Shown here in pieces: positions 60,030 through 64,000 of a stretch of 64,000 nucleotides of DNA. Below the pieces are notes generated by a model that was not told the DNA's origin, did not search any database, and saw only the letters and a program-made list of their open reading frames with translations. This DNA is from Pseudomonas matsuisoli (GTDB lineage Bacteria > Pseudomonadota > Gammaproteobacteria > Pseudomonadales > Pseudomonadaceae): the NCBI RefSeq assembly GCF_014647635.1, contig NZ_BMPO01000001.1:124001-188000 (forward strand). Reading direction: 5' to 3'. Every line of letters starts with the position of its first letter. Position 1 is the stretch's first letter. The position numbers and the translations under genes are program-made.

Positions 60030-60326
60030 ATGGAACAACGCGATGTCGACTTGTTCATCAAGGCCAAACAGCAAGCTCGTCGAGAGCGGGTGATTGCGCC
60101 CATTGCCTTCCTGATATTCGTGGCGTTGGTCATCGGCTACCTGACGGACAGCGTGCCGGACTCTCTCAGCGACCCCCTGATCGCGACATTGATTTCCATA
60201 TCGCTTATGAACTTCGCATGGAGCGGTCTGGTTCGCAGTAATGACTTGCTGCCCGTCATCGAACGTCAATTGAGCCGCGATCCTGATGCGCTTGCGTACT
60301 ATCTGAGCAGGCGTAATCACAAGTAG
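60030..60326 (+). CDS. Small two-helix membrane protein of unknown function
   Basis: 98 residues from ATG 60030 with GAGGGAA upstream. A charged N-terminus (MEQRDVDLFIKAKQQARRERV) is followed by two hydrophobic segments (about 22-40 and 50-66) and a charged C-terminal tail with YYLSRRNHK. No known domain recognised. Confidence 0.68.
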   Translation: MEQRDVDLFIKAKQQARRERVIAPIAFLIFVALVIGYLTDSVPDSLSDPLIATLISISLMNFAWSGLVRSNDLLPVIERQLSRDPDALAYYLSRRNHK

Positions 60327-60507
60327 CTTCGTGTGGCGCGCGGTCATGGCTATCGCGAGCCCCGCTCGCCCATACAAGGTGTCGGTGCCTAGGCTCACGC
60401 ACGCCCTGGAACACGTGAAGCCGTAGGGGCTTATACAAAGTCGATCGTTTGTAGAACTCGGACTCCTCCAAAGCGCTCGAAACCATAAGCCCGTTTCGAG
60501 CGTATTC

Positions 60508-61530
60508 ATGGATCTCGTTATCGCCCGGCCCGAAGGCCTGTATTGCCCCCCCGGCGACTTCTACATAGACCCTTGGCGGCCAGTGGACCGTGCAGTCATC
60601 ACGCATGCCCATGGCGATCACGCGCGCTGGGGGATGAAGCACTACCTCGCAGCCGCGCCAGGTGAAGGCATTCTCCGGTCTCGCATCGGGGCTGACATGC
60701 CCTTGCAGACACTGCCTTACGGCGAACGCATCGTGCATCACGGGGTAACCTTGAGCTTTCATCCGGCCGGTCACGTGTTGGGATCCGCGCAAGTCCGTCT
60801 GGAATACGAAGGTGAAGTCTGGGTCGCATCCGGCGACTACAAGGTCGAACCAGACGGTACCTGCGCACCATTCGAGCCCGTGCGTTGCCACACATTCATC
60901 ACCGAATCCACGTTCGGCCTGCCCATCTACACCTGGCAGCCACAAGCGGAAATCTTTGCCGGTATCAATGAATGGTGGCGCGCCAATCAGGCCCAGGGCC
61001 GGGCCAGCGTGCTGTTCTCCTATGCGTTCGGCAAAGCCCAACGCATCTTGCATGGCATCGATGACGGGATCGGCCCGATTCTCGTACACGGTGCAGTGGA
61101 ACCACTGAACCGCGTATACCGTGAAGCGGGCATTCGTATTCCGGAGACGCATTACGCGGGCGATTTCAAGAAGAACGATCCGATGCTACGCGAGGCGTTG
61201 ATCGTGGCGCCCCCATCCGCCGGGGGCAGCACGTGGATGCGGCGTTTTGGCGATTATTCGGATGCGTTTGCCAGTGGCTGGATGATGTTGCGCGGCACCC
61301 GTCGCCGTCGGGGCGTCGATCGGGGCTTCGTGCTCTCCGACCACGCGGATTGGCCCGGTTTGCTTTGGGCGATCGAACAAACCGGCGCCGAGCGGGTGAT
61401 GGTGACGCACGGCTCGGTGGCAATTCTCGTCCGTTACCTGCGTGAACAAGGGCTCGATGCACAAGGATTCACGACCGAGTATGGGGACGAGGAAGAGGCA
61501 GACTTGGTCAAAGAGGGGGCGTCGGTATGA
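60508..61530 (+). CDS. Ligase-associated DNA exonuclease (MBL/beta-CASP fold)
   Basis: 340 residues. Metallo-beta-lactamase motif HAHGDHARWG, then His in FHPAGHVLGSAQV, Asp in ASGDYKVEPDG and a late His in LSDHADWPGL. Relative of SNM1/Artemis nucleases, always found with the adjacent ATP-dependent ligase and helicase; the set is linked to tolerance of cross-linking damage. First gene of the set. Confidence 0.92.
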   Translation: MDLVIARPEGLYCPPGDFYIDPWRPVDRAVITHAHGDHARWGMKHYLAAAPGEGILRSRIGADMPLQTLPYGERIVHHGVTLSFHPAGHVLGSAQVRLEYEGEVWVASGDYKVEPDGTCAPFEPVRCHTFITESTFGLPIYTWQPQAEIFAGINEWWRANQAQGRASVLFSYAFGKAQRILHGIDDGIGPILVHGAVEPLNRVYREAGIRIPETHYAGDFKKNDPMLREALIVAPPSAGGSTWMRRFGDYSDAFASGWMMLRGTRRRRGVDRGFVLSDHADWPGLLWAIEQTGAERVMVTHGSVAILVRYLREQGLDAQGFTTEYGDEEEADLVKEGASV

Positions 61531-61592
61531 CAGCGATGGATACGCTGCCCGCTACAGAAACTGACAACCATGCGCGCCCGGCCGATTCGACC

Positions 61593-61659
61593 TGTAGGAG
61601 CGAGTCGGGCCGCGTTCGGTCGGGCCGCGCTCGGCTTGCTCGCGAAAGCGATCGCCCTA
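61593..61659. repeat. REP-type element between exonuclease and ligase genes
   Basis: TGTAGGAGCGAGTCGGGCCGCG followed by a near-copy GGTCGGGCCGCGCTCGG and TTGCTCGCGAAAGCGATCGCC; single element with an internal tandem duplication of about 15 bases. Confidence 0.68.
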
Positions 61660-61767
61660 CCGACACCTTAGCCACCCTGCATTCCCCCGTACGCGAACCC
61701 ACAGCACATCGGACAGTCATCAACCGCCATCCCTTGCGAGCCACCTTTAACTGTCTCCGGAGGCCCC

Positions 61768-63507
61768 ATGAAAGCCTTCGCTGAACTCTACGCTCGGCTC
61801 GATGCCACCACCTCCAGCAACGCGAAGCTCGCGGCGCTCGTTGACTACTTCTCCGCAGCCGAACCAGCAGACGCGGCCTGGGCGGTTTATTTTCTCTCCG
61901 GTGGCCGCCCGCGCCAGCTCGTGCCTACCCGGCTCATGCGAGAACTGGCAATGGACGCCGCCAACCTGCCGGAGTGGCTGTTCGAAGAAAGTTACCAAGC
62001 GGTGGGGGATTTGGCGGAAACCGTTTCTCTCCTCGTCCCGACCGCCGAGCACAGCTCCAATGATGGGCTTGCGCAGTGGATGGAAGAAAAGCTCTTGCCG
62101 CTTCGAGGCGAACCGCCTGAAGTGCTAGCAGATCGCTTGCCACCGCTTTGGCGGCAACTGGATCGGCAAAGCCTCATGGTCTGTCTGAAACTCATCACCG
62201 GCGCATTTCGCGTTGGGGTGTCGAAACTGCTGGTCACGCGGGCATTGGCAACGATGACCGGTCTGGATGCCAAGCGAATAGCCCAGCGGCTCGTGGGGTA
62301 TACCGATCTTTCCAACCGTCCGGACGCTTCGGCCTATGAGCGCCTTGTCGCGCAGGAATCGGCGGACGAACATGCCCAGCGCGGTGGTCAACCCTACCCG
62401 TTCTTTCTCGCGCATCCCCTTCAGTTACCGGTCGAGCAATTCGAGCAAACGCTCGGGCCACCGAGCGCCTGGCAGGTCGAATGGAAATGGGACGGCATTC
62501 GTGCGCAGCTTGTGAAACGGGACGGCCGCCTTTGGGTGTGGTCGCGCGGCGAGGAACTCATTAGCGAACGTTTCCCTGAGCTCGACGAGTTGGCGCCGCG
62601 CCTACTTGACGGCACGGTGATCGATGGTGAACTGGTGGTTTGGAAGCACGCGCCCGATGCCACGGCGTCGCAGGCAGACCTCATGCAGGACGCCGCCGAG
62701 CTTGATAGCCAAACCCTGAACGAACAGGTCGAAGGTGAACTAGAACGGTTCGGCATCCAGCCTTTCGCCCTGCTTCAACAACGGATCGGCCGCAAGACGC
62801 TCAGCAAGAAGATCCTTCAGGATGTCCCTGTCGCCGTCCTCGGCTACGACCTTCTCGAATGGGAGGGTCGAGACTGGCGCAGCCACCCGCAGCACGAGCG
62901 TCGCGCGCAATTGGAAGCGGTCATCACCGCGTGCGCGAGCCCGCGTCTCATGCCCTCCCCCAAACTGACCGCAAACACCTGGGCGGAACTTGCCGAACAG
63001 CGTGAAGCATCGCGGTCGCTGGGTGTGGAAGGCATGATGCTTAAGGCTCGCGATGCACTGTACGGCGTTGGCCGGACCAAGGACATGGGTGTCTGGTGGA
63101 AATGGAAGATCGATCCGTTTTCCGTGGATGCCGTATTGATCTATGCCCAGCGCGGGCATGGTCGCCGCGCCAGTCTGTATTCCGACTACACCTTCGCCGT
63201 CTGGGACGGCCCGCCCGGTGCCAAGGAGCGCACACTCGTGCCGTTCGCCAAAGCCTATTCCGGCCTTACCGACGAGGAGATGCGCAAGGTGGACGCCATC
63301 GTCCGCAAAACCACGGTCGAAAAATTCGGCCCTGTCCGCAGTGTGACACCGACGCTGGTCTTCGAGCTCGGCTTCGAAGGCATCGCCCTCTCCAAACGCC
63401 ACAAGAGCGGCATCGCCGTACGGTTTCCACGCATGCTGCGCTGGCGACAGGACAAACCCGTCGAAGAAGCCGATACGTTGGCAAATTTGCAGGACTTGTT
63501 GCAGTGA
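61768..63507 (+). CDS. ATP-dependent DNA ligase (cisplatin-damage-response type)
   Basis: 579 residues. N-terminal DNA-binding domain (about 1-190), then the nucleotidyltransferase with Lys in EWKWDGIRAQ, VIDGELVVWK, and motif IV/V-like EGMMLKARDA and WWKWKIDP, then an OB domain. GGAGG precedes the ATG. Works with the exonuclease upstream and the helicase downstream; it is distinct from NAD-dependent LigA. Confidence 0.94.
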   Translation: MKAFAELYARLDATTSSNAKLAALVDYFSAAEPADAAWAVYFLSGGRPRQLVPTRLMRELAMDAANLPEWLFEESYQAVGDLAETVSLLVPTAEHSSNDGLAQWMEEKLLPLRGEPPEVLADRLPPLWRQLDRQSLMVCLKLITGAFRVGVSKLLVTRALATMTGLDAKRIAQRLVGYTDLSNRPDASAYERLVAQESADEHAQRGGQPYPFFLAHPLQLPVEQFEQTLGPPSAWQVEWKWDGIRAQLVKRDGRLWVWSRGEELISERFPELDELAPRLLDGTVIDGELVVWKHAPDATASQADLMQDAAELDSQTLNEQVEGELERFGIQPFALLQQRIGRKTLSKKILQDVPVAVLGYDLLEWEGRDWRSHPQHERRAQLEAVITACASPRLMPSPKLTANTWAELAEQREASRSLGVEGMMLKARDALYGVGRTKDMGVWWKWKIDPFSVDAVLIYAQRGHGRRASLYSDYTFAVWDGPPGAKERTLVPFAKAYSGLTDEEMRKVDAIVRKTTVEKFGPVRSVTPTLVFELGFEGIALSKRHKSGIAVRFPRMLRWRQDKPVEEADTLANLQDLLQ

Positions 63508-63558
63508 GGGCTGAGCTCGTCGTTCTTCCTCAATGGCGGCAGCGCCTGCGATTACGCA

Positions 63559-63681
63559 TTCGCGGGCAAGCGGATCGCCGCCCGGCCCGCTCCTACAGAA
63601 ACGCGGATGACGCCAACTCGGTGTACGACGGTAAATCATGTAGGAATGGGCCGGGCCGCGACCTGCTTGCCCGCGAATGCG
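63559..63681. repeat. REP inverted pair before the helicase gene
   Basis: TTCGCGGGCAAGCGGATCGCC...GGCCCGCTCCTACAG and, inverted, TGTAGGAATGGGCCGGGCCGCGACC...GCCCGCGAAT. The pair sits in the gap between ligase and helicase. Confidence 0.78.
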
Positions 63682-63745
63682 ATGGGAACGGCAACGCATC
63701 AACCCGGCTTTGCGACGCTTTATGCCACCAACGGTCATTCTCCGC

Positions 63746-64000
63746 ATGACCCTCGCCACCGGTTGGTTCGCCCGCAACGGCTGGAAGCCTTTCCCTTTTC
63801 AAAAGGACGTCTGGAGCGCCATTAGACGAGGCGAGTCCGGATTGCTTCACGCATCCACCGGCTCAGGCAAGACCTACGCCGTTTGGCTCGGCGTGCTCAA
63901 TCGTCTGGCTAAGGACAGCAAGTCCGCGGACAAACCGGCCCCGCTCCAAGCACTTTGGATCACACCGATGCGCGCCCTTGCGGCCGACACCGCTCGGGCA
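63746..64000 (+). CDS. Ligase-associated DEXH-box helicase (Lhr-like), 5' end only
   Basis: Cut by the right edge after 85 codons. The N-terminus [19 protein letters not shown] has the Q-motif-like [11 protein letters not shown]; Walker A is [11 protein letters not shown] and motif Ia is [17 protein letters not shown]. An in-frame ATG at 63722 would add 8 residues; neither start has a clear ribosome site. Gene order with the exonuclease and ligase identifies the family. Confidence 0.88.
   Translation, partial: MTLATGWFARNGWKPFPFQKDVWSAIRRGESGLLHASTGSGKTYAVWLGVLNRLAKDSKSADKPAPLQALWITPMRALAADTARA

Overview
The window reads as a chromosomal segment of a gammaproteobacterium of the genus Pseudomonas in the broad sense. 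The grounds are: the block gyrA-serC-pheA-(tyrA/aroA fusion)-cmk-rpsA-ihfB; a sagS/gpx/msrB/alaA/htpX/tpm neighbourhood; a QuiP-type acyl-homoserine-lactone acylase of exactly 847 residues beside OmpA, YchJ and LEA-2 genes; a zwf/eda pair; and many short inverted repeats of the Pseudomonas REP type. Compared with P. aeruginosa gene order as I remember it, four blocks are each largely colinear (about 2.3-13 kb, 17-37.5 kb, 37.7-44 kb and 44.5-56 kb), but they are joined differently and some expected genes are missing (hisC2, pgl, the O-antigen locus). Species cannot be assigned from sequence alone.

Layout. 1-2 kb: Mn/Fe ABC importer (minus strand; permease cut by the window edge). 2.2-2.5 kb: tRNA-Glu and tRNA-Gly with promoter and terminator. 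2.7-13.9 kb: coiled-coil membrane protein, fRMsr, AAA ATPase, SagS-like hybrid kinase, glutathione peroxidase, MsrB, AlaA, HtpX, a lipoprotein, thiopurine methyltransferase, a DODA-type dioxygenase and an RraB-like protein; many of these are redox or stress functions. 14.2-16.9 kb: alkylation-repair group (alkA, ogt, tag-like) and comEA. 17-29 kb: ihfB, rpsA, cmk, tyrA-aroA, pheA, serC, gyrA, mtnA (all minus). 29.2-32.8 kb: mtaD, ubiG, mupP, yciK (plus). 32.9-37.5 kb: diguanylate cyclase behind a sigma54-type promoter, rluB, eda, zwf. 37.7-44.4 kb: OmpA lipoprotein, SEC-C proteins, QuiP acylase, thioesterase.

44.5-59.8 kb is a complete nitrate-assimilation region: nirB-nirD-nirC-PP2C/kinase (minus), a nitrate reductase fused to a CysJ-like flavoprotein, a NIT-ANTAR regulator (NasR type), and an NrtABD nitrate ABC importer (plus). 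The nirB, nasA and nrtA transcription units share one control design. Each has a -24/-12 sigma54 promoter, a short leader with a first hairpin, a second hairpin with a hexaloop AA(A/C)GGC, and an intrinsic terminator whose 5' arm overlaps that second hairpin. With the ANTAR protein encoded between nasA and nrtA, this predicts nitrogen control at initiation plus nitrate/nitrite-triggered antitermination at all three operons. It is the most interesting system in the window.

59.8-64 kb: small membrane protein, then the exonuclease-DNA ligase-helicase repair set (helicase cut by the right edge). REP-type elements cluster between 43 and 64 kb.
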